64,000 nt of DNA from Natronorubrum sediminis (GCF_900108095.1 NZ_FNWL01000003.1:50501-114500), one strand, 5' to 3'; shown: positions 18,001 through 27,786, counted from the first letter of the stretch. Translations and numbers: made by a program. The notes: a model not told the origin generated them from the letters alone.

Positions 18001-20085
18001 CTAGAGTCGCTCAGTTACGTCGTCACTCCAGTGTATTTCACCGTCGACCAGAAGCGGTGTCTCTTTCAATCGGAGAAAGTCCTCGAGCTGTTGGGGTGTC
18101 GCGGAGATCGATTCGATTCGTTTAGGGTGCAAGTAGTACGACTTGATAGGCTCTAAATGGGATGTAACGACACTCCCCTTTTTCGTCCCAGCGCCTTCGT
18201 AGGTTTCGAGCGAAACGGTGAGTTCGTCAGCACTGGCGGCATCGTCTATCTCGTCGTGAAACACGCACAGTGCTGGTACGCCGGTCGTTGGCTGAGCGAT
18301 CGTCGTCGTTCCGTCGCCGACGATCTGATACTGGCCCGCGACGGTGCTTTCCTTTCGTGCGAGATTGAGCGCAGCGTAGAGTGAGAATCCGTGGTTCAAG
18401 AGGTGTGCGACAACGCTGCCGACGTTGATGGCTCCGTCGTTGACGACGTCGCCACGGGTCGTAATGCCACCAATACTTCCCGATTCGATCAAGTGAATCC
18501 CCTGTTCGTGGGATTGACAGGCGTTGAGGATGAACGCCTTCGCACCGACTTGGTCGACGGTCTCCGCGCTCAGGACGCCATCTGTACACTGAAACCCATC
18601 GGCGTCGATGTGGCCGATATAGTGGAAGAAGTCACCGTTGCTCGAGAGGATCGCCTCGAGTTCTGCGACGGTGACGTCGTAGGAGACGGTCACGTCGAAG
18701 GGAAGTTCCTCGTGAGTTCCGTAGACGCCGTTTACGGTCTCGAGTTCGTCTGACATCCGCTCGTCGGTGCAGACGACGTCGATCTCGATTGGATCCGCTC
18801 CAGGTCGTCGATCGACGTTGTTGTAAAATGCCGAGAGCGGTGTCGTACTCCGGAGCGCACTCTCGCTTGCGCGCTGCCACACCTGCTGTACTGTCTTTCC
18901 CGTCGTCGGAATATTCTCACTCGAGGACTCGGTTCCACCACGTTCGTGGCGATTGTCGGTGGTTCCCGACCGAGTGAAGTCAGCAACTGCCCGTCGCTGT
19001 TGTGTCGACGTAGATCGCTGCGTGACGTCGTTATCGGTCGTCTGGACGAGTGCGAGGTCGTTCGCGATAAACGGGAGGAACGGGGCCCGATCTGGAGTTG
19101 GACGACAGTGGACCTCGAGGCGCCACTCGGGAATGTGGTCTGCGATCACCGAATGCGGGACCTCGAGGTAGCGTTCGAGTTGCACCGCCAGTGGCTCGTC
19201 GTAGAGTGCGTCGATATCGAACGGGAGATGGGATTCGACGGCCGGCCGCTCGGCGAGGGGCAGCGGGGTGATTCCCGCCGTCCGAACGATGCAATCGAGG
19301 AAGAACACGTGCTTCAACACCCGCCCGACCGTTCGTTCGAAGGATTCCCCCGTATCGAGTGGATACTCGAAGCCGCGGTCGGTAGTGAGTTGTGGGCTGG
19401 GACCGGGGACGACCGACGCGCCGAGATAGTATGCCAGTGACACCACTGGAAACAGCTGTCGGTGTGTGGGCTGTATTGCAATTTCCACGCCCGTGTCCGG
19501 TGTGTCGAGCGAGTCTGGAATCGCTACTTCGTCACCGATCTTCAGTGAGGGCGGATGTCCACGAAGGGTTGGATACGATCGATCGGCCTCGAGCGTCTTC
19601 AGTGCGGACCCGAATGCGGAGACGGCCGTCATGACGTCCGTCGGTGCTGTCGTCGTCGTGATCTGTTGTGCTGGGCGCGTGTGATACGACCGGGCACCGA
19701 CGACGACGCGCGTTTCGTCGCCAAAGGCGATGTGTGTTTGATCCGCGTCGAAGTAGACGTACGCACTCCCCGTTGCCTCGAGGTAGATTTTCAGGGAGGC
19801 GGAGAGTTCGAGTGTGTACTGTCCGGCAGGCATCGACGTCGGGTTCGGCGGTTTCGCCTCGGCGACCATCGCGCCACTCTCGTCTCGGATGTAGACGTGC
19901 TTGTTCGTCGGGAGCGTGATCGTGTTCGTCGATATCTCGACCGCTGCATCGACCGGATACTCGAGACGACCAGTGCGTACGGGTGTTGGCGACACCGTCG
20001 TCTGTGTCGTGAGCCGATAGCGATGTCGCTCGATCGGATCGATAATGACGATTCCATCGTTGGTCCGTTTGAACTTCGGTTTCAT
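18001..20085 (-). CDS. CHAT-domain (caspase-like) protease-family protein
   Basis: A 694-residue protein. Residues about 430-610 resemble a CHAT cysteine-protease domain: FFHYIGHIDADGF supplies the catalytic His (His492) and AFILNACQSHEQG the catalytic Cys (Cys523), followed by GSIGGITTRGDVVNDGA and LYAALNLAR, typical of CHAT folds. Residues 1-130 are beta-rich, the middle is mixed, a Ser/Thr-rich linker spans about 355-400, and residues 610-694 form a C-terminal beta extension. No signal peptide or membrane helix is evident, so it is probably cytosolic. CHAT proteases elsewhere act in separase-like, caspase-like and phage-defence roles. It lies 66 nt after its partner gene on the same strand. 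Confidence 0.8.
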   Translation of the reverse strand: MKPKFKRTNDGIVIIDPIERHRYRLTTQTTVSPTPVRTGRLEYPVDAAVEISTNTITLPTNKHVYIRDESGAMVAEAKPPNPTSMPAGQYTLELSASLKIYLEATGSAYVYFDADQTHIAFGDETRVVVGARSYHTRPAQQITTTTAPTDVMTAVSAFGSALKTLEADRSYPTLRGHPPSLKIGDEVAIPDSLDTPDTGVEIAIQPTHRQLFPVVSLAYYLGASVVPGPSPQLTTDRGFEYPLDTGESFERTVGRVLKHVFFLDCIVRTAGITPLPLAERPAVESHLPFDIDALYDEPLAVQLERYLEVPHSVIADHIPEWRLEVHCRPTPDRAPFLPFIANDLALVQTTDNDVTQRSTSTQQRRAVADFTRSGTTDNRHERGGTESSSENIPTTGKTVQQVWQRASESALRSTTPLSAFYNNVDRRPGADPIEIDVVCTDERMSDELETVNGVYGTHEELPFDVTVSYDVTVAELEAILSSNGDFFHYIGHIDADGFQCTDGVLSAETVDQVGAKAFILNACQSHEQGIHLIESGSIGGITTRGDVVNDGAINVGSVVAHLLNHGFSLYAALNLARKESTVAGQYQIVGDGTTTIAQPTTGVPALCVFHDEIDDAASADELTVSLETYEGAGTKKGSVVTSHLEPIKSYYLHPKRIESISATPQQLEDFLRLKETPLLVDGEIHWSDDVTERL

Positions 20086-20151
20086 GGCGAGGACGATTCG
20101 GACTGGCGTCGTGCTGGTGCACAGTAGACGACTCGGGTGGTGGTGCGGCGA

Positions 20152-20871
20152 CTACTCGCGCGAGATCCAACCGGAACTGCGGTTACCCTCGTTGATCGAC
20201 CACTGTTCTTGGAACGCTCCGTCTCGTTCGCGAAGCTCGACGACGATGTCAAACAGTGGTTCGAGAAGGGAGACGGCGTCTGCGTCGCGCTCGAGTGGGA
20301 GGTGATAGTGGATCATGCCGCTTGAGTCCTGTACTTTGCCGGTGGTCAGATGCACGAACTTGAAAACACGTTCGACGCCGTATTCCTCGAGCAGTGGCAC
20401 CAGTGAGTCGACACCGACGCGGAGGGCTGCGGGTTCGAATCCGTCGTTGCTCGCCTCGAGCGTGTCGACCGCCCTCGATATTTCGACGGCGAGGTCGGTA
20501 AGTGACGTCGTTCTCGCGGGTGTTTGCTCGAGCGCAGGCGACGAACGTTCCTCGAACGTAGACTCGTTGTTGTCGGTACTGACGCTCCGGGCGTGTGTTT
20601 CGTAGCTGATGAGTTCGAGGGGGTCGGACGACAGTTGCGCTGCGTCGAGCACGTCGGTGGTTCGGTACGGTCGGCCGAGGGTAGAGACCAGAACACGATG
20701 GCGTGACTGGGCAGCCGATTGGCCCAGGAGACGGTGACAAATATCTCGGCGGTAGTCAGTATCGACGGCACCGACGACGAGGACGCTTGCACCCGAACGT
20801 TTCAGTTGTGACAACGTTTTGGTAAACTTCCCCTCGCTGGTCGTCTCACCCCAGCTGTCTCGCGAACTCAT
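20152..20871 (-). CDS. Degenerate KaiC/RecA-like protein (DUF7504-like)
   Basis: The 239-residue product starts MSSRDSWGETTSEGKF. An N-terminal strand-loop GASVLVVGAVDTDY occupies the P-loop position but lacks GKT/S, so nucleotide hydrolysis is doubtful. The C-terminal part (MIHYHLPLERDADAVSLLEPLFDIVVELRE, in two conserved pieces) resembles haloarchaeal KaiC-like proteins I recall as DUF7504. The start was set at 20871, because the longer frame continues through the promoter. It is the first gene of the unit with the CHAT gene and is probably its regulatory or sensor partner; this is inferred from position only. Confidence 0.75.
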   Translation of the reverse strand: MSSRDSWGETTSEGKFTKTLSQLKRSGASVLVVGAVDTDYRRDICHRLLGQSAAQSRHRVLVSTLGRPYRTTDVLDAAQLSSDPLELISYETHARSVSTDNNESTFEERSSPALEQTPARTTSLTDLAVEISRAVDTLEASNDGFEPAALRVGVDSLVPLLEEYGVERVFKFVHLTTGKVQDSSGMIHYHLPLERDADAVSLLEPLFDIVVELRERDGAFQEQWSINEGNRSSGWISRE

Positions 20872-20897
20872 CGATATATTCCACACATCGGCGGGTG

Positions 20898-20912
20898 GAA
20901 CATTAAATGTTC
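20898..20912 (-). promoter_or_regulatory. 15-bp palindrome containing the TATA box of the KaiC-like/CHAT operon
   Basis: GAACATT-A-AATGTTC is a perfect inverted repeat whose centre is the only good TATA element (attTAAt on the minus strand), about 34 nt before the ATG at 20871. A protein bound here would block TBP. Confidence 0.55.
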
Positions 20913-21076
20913 GGGCTCGTTGGGACAGTGTGTCCGTTTGTGAGCCTGTCTCGATCGTTTCGGAGCGTTCGTGAAACACGACGTCTTGTCGAACAGACAG
21001 AAATGCAGAGCGGGTGTGACGGACGGAGACCGGTTTCGGTCGGAGGGCGTCACTTTCAGCAGGTGCGAAACGGCGG

Positions 21077-21832
21077 TTACTCTCCTGTGACTCCACCGTT
21101 ATCGACGTATGCGCGGGTCGCATCGACGAGCATCTGTCGATACGTACTCGAGTCCGGATTCGCGACGAGTTCGCGAAAGCGGCGTTTGAACCCCTCGAAG
21201 TCGACGCTCGGCGCGTCCATCGCGGCGGCGTACGCGAGATCGTACAGTCGGTGGTCGTCCTCGACGAGGTCGTGACGTTCGGCCAGTGCGAGCGCGAACG
21301 CGGCGTTGACGGCCGTGATATCCGGATCTGCACTCGCAGAGCGGCGCGTGAGTCCTGACCGAGACGGCGTCTCGGGTCGGTCGGCGACGGCCATCGCGAG
21401 GCTGGACTCGAGGAACGACAGGAGTTTTTCGCCGGGACCGACGGTGAGCGTGATGTCGTCGGCGTAGATATCCTTCATGTGATTTGCGATCTGGTAGCAA
21501 TGCGAGAGCTTTCGGCGCTCGACGCTCTTGCCGGCCAACCCGAGGTAGAGAACCTCTTCTGTCGATTGAGTGTGGGAAGGGTGGGCCTGCTCGTACCTGG
21601 CCATATGGGAGAACTCGTGAAGGGCAAGTTCGCGAGCCATCGCGCTCGAGGCGGCTTGCTTCGAGATGTTCAGGACGTGTCGGTCGTCGTAGTGTCCGGC
21701 CCAGGTTCGTTCGTCTGGGTCGTCTCGGAGGTGGACGTGGACGGGCAACGAGAGATCGTGTTCCGTTTCGAAGAGGTCACGGGCCCCGAGGAACGGAGAA
21801 GTCGGCCCTGCACCCTGTACGCGGAGATCCAT
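21077..21832 (-). CDS. HEFSH putative zinc metallopeptidase (DUF5781-like)
   Basis: The 251-residue product has ARELALHEFSHMARYE, an HExxH zinc-peptidase signature (His72, Glu73, His76), preceded by a beta-rich N-terminus and followed by a mostly helical domain. It resembles a haloarchaeal family I recall as DUF5781. There is no signal peptide. The ATG at 21832 is preferred to the in-frame GTG at 21847 because the TATA-like caaaagacat at 21861-21870 predicts transcription starting near 21840. It is divergent from EF-2 and 205 nt upstream of the KaiC-like gene on the same strand. Activity is predicted, not shown. Confidence 0.75.
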   Translation of the reverse strand: MDLRVQGAGPTSPFLGARDLFETEHDLSLPVHVHLRDDPDERTWAGHYDDRHVLNISKQAASSAMARELALHEFSHMARYEQAHPSHTQSTEEVLYLGLAGKSVERRKLSHCYQIANHMKDIYADDITLTVGPGEKLLSFLESSLAMAVADRPETPSRSGLTRRSASADPDITAVNAAFALALAERHDLVEDDHRLYDLAYAAAMDAPSVDFEGFKRRFRELVANPDSSTYRQMLVDATRAYVDNGGVTGE

Positions 21833-22076
21833 GGGTATCTGTATCACGTTCTGCCGCCCTATGTCTTTTGCGCTCGTACTGTCCGATTACTGATGGGTAA
21901 GTGGTCGTTCCTCGACGTTGTATTCACGCGTTCGAATCCCGTCGTTTCGTCTTTACAGGCTGCATGTTATTCACTCACCCAGATTGGAAATTATGGCGTA
22001 ACGTGCGCGAATCCGACGGATTCGAGCGGCGACGAAACACTACCCTTTTGACCCCGCTACCGATAATAGGATGTAT

Positions 22077-24263
22077 ATGGGCCGACGCAAGAAAATCGTC
22101 CAAGAGTGTGAACGGTTGATGGACGAACCGGAGAACATCCGGAACATCGCCATCGCCGCTCACGTCGATCACGGAAAAACAACCCTTTCTGACAATCTCC
22201 TCGCTGGTGCCGGCATGATCTCCGACGAGACTGCCGGCGAACAGCTCGCGATGGACACGGAAGAAGACGAACAAGAACGTGGGATCACCATCGACGCGGC
22301 GAACGTTTCGATGACCCACGAGTACGAGGATACCAACCACCTCATCAACCTCATCGACACGCCCGGCCACGTCGACTTCGGTGGCGACGTGACCCGTGCG
22401 ATGCGCGCCGTCGACGGTGCGCTCGTCGTCGTCGACGCCGTCGAGGGTGCCATGCCACAGACCGAAACGGTTCTGCGACAGGCACTCCGCGAGGGCGTCA
22501 AGCCGACCCTGTTCATCAACAAGGTCGACCGTCTGATCTCCGAACTGCAGGAAGGTCCCGAGGAGATGCAACAGCGCCTCGTCTCGGTCATCAACGACGT
22601 CAACGAACTCATTCGTGGCATGACCGAGGAGATGGACGACATCGACGACTGGACCGTCTCCGTCGAGGACGGCACCGTCGGCTTCGGTTCCGCACTGTAC
22701 AAGTGGGGTGTCTCGATGCCGTCGATGCAGGCCACCGGCATGGACTTCGCCGAGATCATGGAACTCGAGCGCGCCGACAAGCGCCAGAAACTCCACGAGA
22801 AGACGCCGCTGTCGGACGTCGTACTCGACATGGTCTGTGAGCACTTCCCGAACCCCGTCGACGCGCAGCCACGGCGTATCCCACGCATCTGGCGTGGTGA
22901 CGACGAATCTGAACTCGCAGAGGGCATGCGCCTCGTCGACGAATCCGGCGAGGTCGTCTTCATGGTCACCGACATCGGGATGGACCCACACGCCGGCGAA
23001 ATCGCCTCCGGTCGTGTCTTCTCGGGAACGCTCGAGAAGGGCCAGGAGCTCTACGTCTCCGGGACCGCGGGCAAGAACCGCGTCCAGTCCGTCGGGATCT
23101 ACATGGGTGGCGAGCGCGAGGAAGTCGACAACGTTCCCGCGGGGAACATCGCAGCCGTCACCGGCCTGCGAGACGCCATCGCGGGCTCGACGGTCTCTTC
23201 CGTCGAGATGACGCCGTTCGAGTCGATCGAGCACATCTCGGAACCGGTCATTACAAAGAGCGTCGAGGCCCAGACGATGGACGACCTCCCAAAGCTCATC
23301 GAGACGCTGCGCCAGGTCTCCAAGGAGGACCCGACGATCCAGATTACGATCAACGAGGACACCGGCGAGCACCTGATCTCCGGACAGGGTGAACTCCACC
23401 TCGAGGTCATCACCCAGCGTATCGAGAAGAACCAGGGCATTCCGGTCAACACCGGTGAACCGATCGTCGTCTACCGCGAGCAGTCCCAGCAGCCAAGCGA
23501 CGAGATCGAAGGCATCTCGCCGAACCGCCACAACCGTTTCTACGTCTCCGTCGAGCCGATGTCGGACGAACTCGTCGACACGATCAAGCTGGGCGAGGCG
23601 TCGATGGACATGCCAGAGCAGGAGCGTCGAGAGGCTCTGCAAGAGGCCGGCATGGACAAAGACGACTCCCAGGAAGTCGAGCACATCCACGGGACGAACA
23701 TCCTCATCGACGATACGAAGGGGATTCAGCACCTGAACGAGACGATGGAACTCGTGATCGAGGGATTCGAGGACGCCCTCGACAACGGGCCGCTCGCGAA
23801 CGAGCCGGTTCAGGGGACCCTCATTCGACTCCACGACGCTCGACTCCACGAGGACACCATTCACCGCGGCCCGGCACAGGTCATTCCGGCAACCCGAAAC
23901 GCGCTCCACAAGGCGCTGATCGACGGGAGGATCAAGCTGCTCGAGCCGATGCAGGACGCTCGTATCGACGTGCCAAACGACCACATGGGTGCCGCCTCCG
24001 GCGAGATCCAGGGTCGACGTGGCCGCGTCGACGACATGTACCAGGAGGGTGACCTCATGGTCGTCGAGGGTATCGCACCCGTCGACGAGATGATCGGCTT
24101 CGCGAGCGACATCCGCTCCGCGACCGAAGGTCGCGCCGCCTGGAACACCGAGAACGCCGGCTTCGAGGTCATGTCCGACTCCCTCCAGCGCGAAAAGATC
24201 ATGGAGATCCGCGAGCGCAAGGGCATGAAGCTCGAGTTGCCGCCGAGTATCGACTACATCTAA
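22077..24263 (+). CDS. fusA: Translation elongation factor 2 (aEF-2)
   Basis: The 728-residue GTPase translocates tRNA-mRNA on the ribosome. G motifs are [22 protein letters not shown] and NKVD. The diphthamide loop [13 protein letters not shown] carries His596, the residue modified in archaea and eukaryotes. The start at [15 protein letters not shown] matches the family; an ATG two codons earlier (22071) is the alternative. Its usual neighbour rps7 is 4.4 kb upstream. Confidence 0.97.
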   Translation: MGRRKKIVQECERLMDEPENIRNIAIAAHVDHGKTTLSDNLLAGAGMISDETAGEQLAMDTEEDEQERGITIDAANVSMTHEYEDTNHLINLIDTPGHVDFGGDVTRAMRAVDGALVVVDAVEGAMPQTETVLRQALREGVKPTLFINKVDRLISELQEGPEEMQQRLVSVINDVNELIRGMTEEMDDIDDWTVSVEDGTVGFGSALYKWGVSMPSMQATGMDFAEIMELERADKRQKLHEKTPLSDVVLDMVCEHFPNPVDAQPRRIPRIWRGDDESELAEGMRLVDESGEVVFMVTDIGMDPHAGEIASGRVFSGTLEKGQELYVSGTAGKNRVQSVGIYMGGEREEVDNVPAGNIAAVTGLRDAIAGSTVSSVEMTPFESIEHISEPVITKSVEAQTMDDLPKLIETLRQVSKEDPTIQITINEDTGEHLISGQGELHLEVITQRIEKNQGIPVNTGEPIVVYREQSQQPSDEIEGISPNRHNRFYVSVEPMSDELVDTIKLGEASMDMPEQERREALQEAGMDKDDSQEVEHIHGTNILIDDTKGIQHLNETMELVIEGFEDALDNGPLANEPVQGTLIRLHDARLHEDTIHRGPAQVIPATRNALHKALIDGRIKLLEPMQDARIDVPNDHMGAASGEIQGRRGRVDDMYQEGDLMVVEGIAPVDEMIGFASDIRSATEGRAAWNTENAGFEVMSDSLQREKIMEIRERKGMKLELPPSIDYI

Positions 24264-24282
24264 GGCCCGTTTTTCTCTTCGA

Positions 24283-24304
24283 GTGCGCTTCGCGCACCGT
24301 TTTT
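24283..24304 (+). terminator. Hairpin-T terminator after EF-2
   Basis: GTGCGC-TTC-GCGCAC is a perfect 6-bp stem with a 3-nt loop, followed by a T5 run (24300-24304). An earlier T5 tract lies at 24270-24274. Confidence 0.65.
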
Positions 24305-24688
24305 GCCACGCCAGTCAGCACCTGCCCTCGAGCACGGCGTTCGTGTTCACCTTCGGACGTTCGCGAATCGTTGGGTGCAGTACTGACCCGTCGCCGATAG
24401 TCGACGGTTCGTTCGGTTGTCTCTCTTAGGCTGACCCGCTCCAACCGAGTTGGTAGTCAGGGTTCTGGCGGGTGAGTTGACCAATCCACCTCACTATGGG
24501 CGCTTCGTTCATGCTCAACTCGAGTCGAGGACGAACGCCAGCCACTGCTCGTCGCTTCGGTACTCGAGTGACCGTGGCCATGACACAGCGGTGGTTAGGT
24601 CGTCCGACATTCGGATAGCGATCGAACCGGTGAGAAGATTGTTACTGTGTTCGACAGGAACGCTCGTCGTCGACCGGGGCGAAATGAG
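24305..24688. other. Non-coding gap between EF-2 and serS
   Basis: The two genes converge here. Open frames on either strand have neither the acidic composition nor the codon pattern of the neighbours. I see no RNA gene or repeat. Confidence 0.5.
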
Positions 24689-26068
24689 TTACTCTCGTTC
24701 GCCCGCACCGAGTGCGGCCTCGCCGACCTTCTCGTGGCCCTCGATGACCTCCTGGCCGCCCATGTACGGCCGCAACGGTTCGGGGATCGTCACCGTGCCG
24801 TCGTCGTTCTGGTAGTACTCGAGGATCGCGACCATCACGCGGGGGAGTGCGAGCCCCGAGGCGTTCAGGGTGTGGAGGTACTCGGCCGACTCGTGGCGCT
24901 CAGGGCGATAGCGCAGCCCGGCGCGTCGGGCCTGAAAGTCCTCGAAGTTCGACGCGCTCGAGACCTCGAGCCAGCGGCCGCCTTCTTCGGGGCCGACATC
25001 CATGTCGTCGCCGGGGGCCCAGATTTCGATGTCGTAGGTCTTCGCGCTCGCGAAGGTCAGGTCGCCGGTACAGAGTTCGAGGATGCGATACGGAAGTTCC
25101 AGTCGGCGCAGGACTTCTTCGGCTTCCGAGAGGAGCTCCTCGAGTCGGTCATAGCTTTCCTCGGGTTCGACGAAGTTGACGAGTTCGACCTTGTTGAACT
25201 GGTGGACGCGGACGATGCCGCGGGTTTCGGTGCCGTGTTCGCCGGCCTCCCGGCGGAAATTCGGGGTGTAGGCCTGGTGTTTGAGCGGGAGGTCGTCTTT
25301 GAGGAGGATCTCGTCGGCGTACATGTTGGTGACGGGAACCTCCGCGGTCGGACAGAGCCAGAGGTCGTCGTCGTCGTAGTCCTCTTCGTTGCTGGCGCCC
25401 AGTCGGTAGGCGTCGTCCGCGAACTTCGGGAGCTGGCCGGTGCCGCGCATCGATTCGCTCGAGACGGGAATCGGCGGGAAGAGATCGACGTACTCCTGCT
25501 CGCGGTGGACGTCCATCATGAACTGGACGAGGGCGTGCTCGAGTCGTGCGCCGTCGCCTTTGAGGAAGTAAAAGCCAGAGCCCGTCGTCTTCGCGCCGCG
25601 GCCTTCGTCGATGATGTCGAGATTCTCGCCGAGTTCGTAGTGGGGGGTGATTTCGTCGGCGTCGACGCGGAGGTCCTCGAAGCCCCAGCGCCGGTCCTCG
25701 ACGTTGTGGCGCTCGTCGACCCCTTTCGGGACGCTTTCGTCTGGGAGTTGGGGAACCTCGAGCATTCGCTCGTCGAGTTCCTCGCGCAACTCGGCGGCTT
25801 CGGCTTCGACGTCCTCGATTTCGGCTTTCAGCTCCTTCGACTGGGTGATCGCCTCGTCCTTTTCGTCCTGTTTGCCGTCGGCGACTAATTCGCCAATTCG
25901 TTGGGTGACCTGATTGCGCTCGTGGCGCAGTTCGTCACCGCGAGCTTTCAGTTCTCGCCACCGTTCGTCGATCTCGAGGAGGTCGTCGAGGTCGACGTCT
26001 GCACCGCGGGCCTCGAGCGCGTCGCGTACCTCTTGGGGGTTCTCGCGAAGATAAGTCCGGTCGAGCAT
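24689..26068 (-). CDS. serS: Seryl-tRNA synthetase
   Basis: The 459-residue class II synthetase charges tRNA-Ser. The N-terminal coiled-coil arm that grips the tRNA long variable arm is seen at about residues 28-110 (ELKARGDELRHERNQVTQRI). The core has CPTAEVPVTNMY, motif 2 PNFRREAGEHGTETRGIVRV, cut at its known centre, and motif 3 ASGLALPRVMVAILE. This is the common bacterial/eukaryal-type SerRS, not the rare methanogen form. Confidence 0.96.
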   Translation of the reverse strand: MLDRTYLRENPQEVRDALEARGADVDLDDLLEIDERWRELKARGDELRHERNQVTQRIGELVADGKQDEKDEAITQSKELKAEIEDVEAEAAELREELDERMLEVPQLPDESVPKGVDERHNVEDRRWGFEDLRVDADEITPHYELGENLDIIDEGRGAKTTGSGFYFLKGDGARLEHALVQFMMDVHREQEYVDLFPPIPVSSESMRGTGQLPKFADDAYRLGASNEEDYDDDDLWLCPTAEVPVTNMYADEILLKDDLPLKHQAYTPNFRREAGEHGTETRGIVRVHQFNKVELVNFVEPEESYDRLEELLSEAEEVLRRLELPYRILELCTGDLTFASAKTYDIEIWAPGDDMDVGPEEGGRWLEVSSASNFEDFQARRAGLRYRPERHESAEYLHTLNASGLALPRVMVAILEYYQNDDGTVTIPEPLRPYMGGQEVIEGHEKVGEAALGAGERE

Positions 26069-26207
26069 TGCTCGTGGCTTCTTCGTGGCGGGGCAAAACC
26101 GTGTCGGAAGGCAGTTCTAGTGGCGATTGTCGCAGTTGGTGAAAATCCGGGGCGAATATGGCGAGTCGCGGGAAACGCTTTTTTCGGTACGGGACGGGGT
26201 TTCGCGT

Positions 26208-27416
26208 ATGGACCCGCTCGAGGGCGAAGCGTCGTCGGCATCGGTCGAGTACGAGCCCGTCAGCGTCAAGGACGTCCTCGTCGAGATGAAAGACACCGCA
26301 GAGTTGCTCATCGACCTCTCGTATTCGGCCGTCCTTCACCGAAACGCGGACCTCGCACACGAAGTATTGCGCTTAGAAGAGCGAATGAACGTCCTCGAGC
26401 TTCGCGCGCGGATGAGCCTTATGATGGCCGTCCGGAAGCCGGCGGACGCTGAAGAACTCGCGCCGGTGTTAGGGATCGTCGCGGCAACGGACTCGATCAG
26501 CGATGCGGCCGGCGACATCGCGAAGATCGTCTTAGAGGAGATGGGACTGCCCGATGCGATGCGGGCGGCGCTTCCGGAAGCCGCCGAAACCCTCGTTCGA
26601 GGCGTCGTCGACCCGAACTCCGCGTACGCAGGTCGAACGCTCGCGGATATCGACCTCGAGTCCGAAACGGGCGTTCGCGTGATTGCCCTCCGTCGCGGGG
26701 ACGAGTGGCTGCTCAATCCCGGGCCGGAGACGACCATCGAGGGAGATGACGTCGCGCTCCTTCGCGGACCCGACCCGGCGATCGGTGAGGTCTGTACGGA
26801 ACTCACCGGTGAGACGTTCGAGCCCCCGACGATCGACGACCCGGGTATTCCGGATCTCGAGCGAGCGGTCGATACGATCGTCCACATGAAGAACCTCTCC
26901 GAGCTAGCGGTCGATCTGGCTTACAGCAGCGTCTTGTTCGACAGCGCAGAGTTAGCAGAGGAAGTTCGTAACCTCGAGGTCGAAGTCGACGCGATGCAGT
27001 CACGATTCGAGGCGTGGACGTTGCGCGCGGCCGCAGATGCGGACAATCCGGTTGTCTTGCGTGGGCTCATTCGCCTCGGAACCAGCACGGAGGTAATAAG
27101 CGACGCGGCGGTCGACATCAGCGAGGGCGTCCTTCGGGATATCGACGTCCACCCGGTCGTCCAGCAGGCGGTTCAAGAGAGCGACGAGATCATTACGCGA
27201 GTCGAGGTCAAACCCGAGAGCGAACTCGACGGGACCGCTGTGGTCGCGGGCGTTCCCGACGTCGAGTCGACGATGTCGGTGATCGCGATTCGCCGTCCCG
27301 GTGACGGCTGGCTGTTGGTCGCGGACTCGGACGCCGAACTGCGCGGCGGCGACGTGCTCATCTCGAAAGGAACGCGGACGGCTGCGGACGCCTTCGACGC
27401 GCTCTCGACGGTCTGA
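26208..27416 (+). CDS. Duplicated PhoU-like / RCK_C (TrkA-C) regulatory protein
   Basis: The 402-residue protein is built of two similar halves. Each has a helical PhoU-like domain (about 17-130 and 220-325: VEMKDTAELLIDLSYSAVL and VHMKNLSELAVDLAYSSVL) followed by a TrkA-C/RCK_C ligand-binding domain (about 135-215 and 335-402). It has no membrane segment and no NAD-binding RCK_N. Similar haloarchaeal proteins are annotated as potassium-channel or phosphate regulators, but the partner is unknown. Nearby mgtE genes suggest a role in cation control, by position only. The start is set before the first acidic segment (MDPLEGEASSASVEY). Confidence 0.82.
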   Translation: MDPLEGEASSASVEYEPVSVKDVLVEMKDTAELLIDLSYSAVLHRNADLAHEVLRLEERMNVLELRARMSLMMAVRKPADAEELAPVLGIVAATDSISDAAGDIAKIVLEEMGLPDAMRAALPEAAETLVRGVVDPNSAYAGRTLADIDLESETGVRVIALRRGDEWLLNPGPETTIEGDDVALLRGPDPAIGEVCTELTGETFEPPTIDDPGIPDLERAVDTIVHMKNLSELAVDLAYSSVLFDSAELAEEVRNLEVEVDAMQSRFEAWTLRAAADADNPVVLRGLIRLGTSTEVISDAAVDISEGVLRDIDVHPVVQQAVQESDEIITRVEVKPESELDGTAVVAGVPDVESTMSVIAIRRPGDGWLLVADSDAELRGGDVLISKGTRTAADAFDALSTV

Positions 27417-27502
27417 GTCGCTTTCACAGTCGCGTATCTGTCCTGCCGACTGTTGTTTACGTACTTGCGCGTTCACGGCTCGCGTACTCGCGCGTTCGCA
27501 TC

Positions 27503-27640
27503 TCACGTGTTCGTCGTGAGAATCGCGACCAACTCGAGGTAGACGAGCGCCCCGAGGAGGGCGACGGCGATGGCGACGAGGAGGGGGACGCCGGTTTTTA
27601 CGGCGAGTGGGACGCGACTCGTTTGAAACGACGGAATCAT
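27503..27640 (-). CDS. 45-residue single-helix membrane protein
   Basis: MIPSFQTSRVPLAVKTGVPL is followed by a strongly hydrophobic run (about residues 16-40, VAIAVALLGALVYLELVAIL) and the short tail TTNT. One membrane helix is clear. Its ATG overlaps the stop of a short upstream frame (atga), and a TATA box lies ahead of that frame, so the pair could be one transcript. No family is recognised. Confidence 0.5.
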   Translation of the reverse strand: MIPSFQTSRVPLAVKTGVPLLVAIAVALLGALVYLELVAILTTNT

Positions 27641-27786
27641 GCGTTTCCTCGCTCGGCGAGCTGTCGGTGTCCTTGTCCTCGACTGTCGGTGCGTCGGTGA
27701 TCGTCGGCGCGCTGGTGGTTGATGACGCGTGCGTGCGGGCGGACTCGAGTCGCTCGTTCGTGATGAGTGGTGACGTGTGAGGCCAT
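27637..27786 (-). CDS. Possible 49-residue basic leader peptide
   Basis: A frame beginning MASHVTTHHERATRVRPHAR starts about 25 nt after a TATA-like element (27808-27815), as expected for a leaderless gene, and its TGA overlaps the next ATG. The product is His/Arg-rich and basic, unlike the usual halophile proteome, which argues against it. A second frame starting at 27791 competes. It is listed because promoter spacing and overlap agree. Confidence 0.28.
   Translation of the reverse strand: MASHVTTHHERATRVRPHARVINHQRADDHRRTDSRGQGHRQLAERGNA

Noticed and set aside
21927-21945. tRNA-T-arm-like sequence gttcgaatcccg
   Set aside because: It stands alone: there is no acceptor, D or anticodon stem nearby and no second copy, so chance similarity is more likely than a tRNA or att remnant.
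21975-23984. 669-residue open frame antisense to EF-2
   Set aside because: It lies wholly opposite a highly conserved gene, has no motif, and follows from third-position G/C bias.
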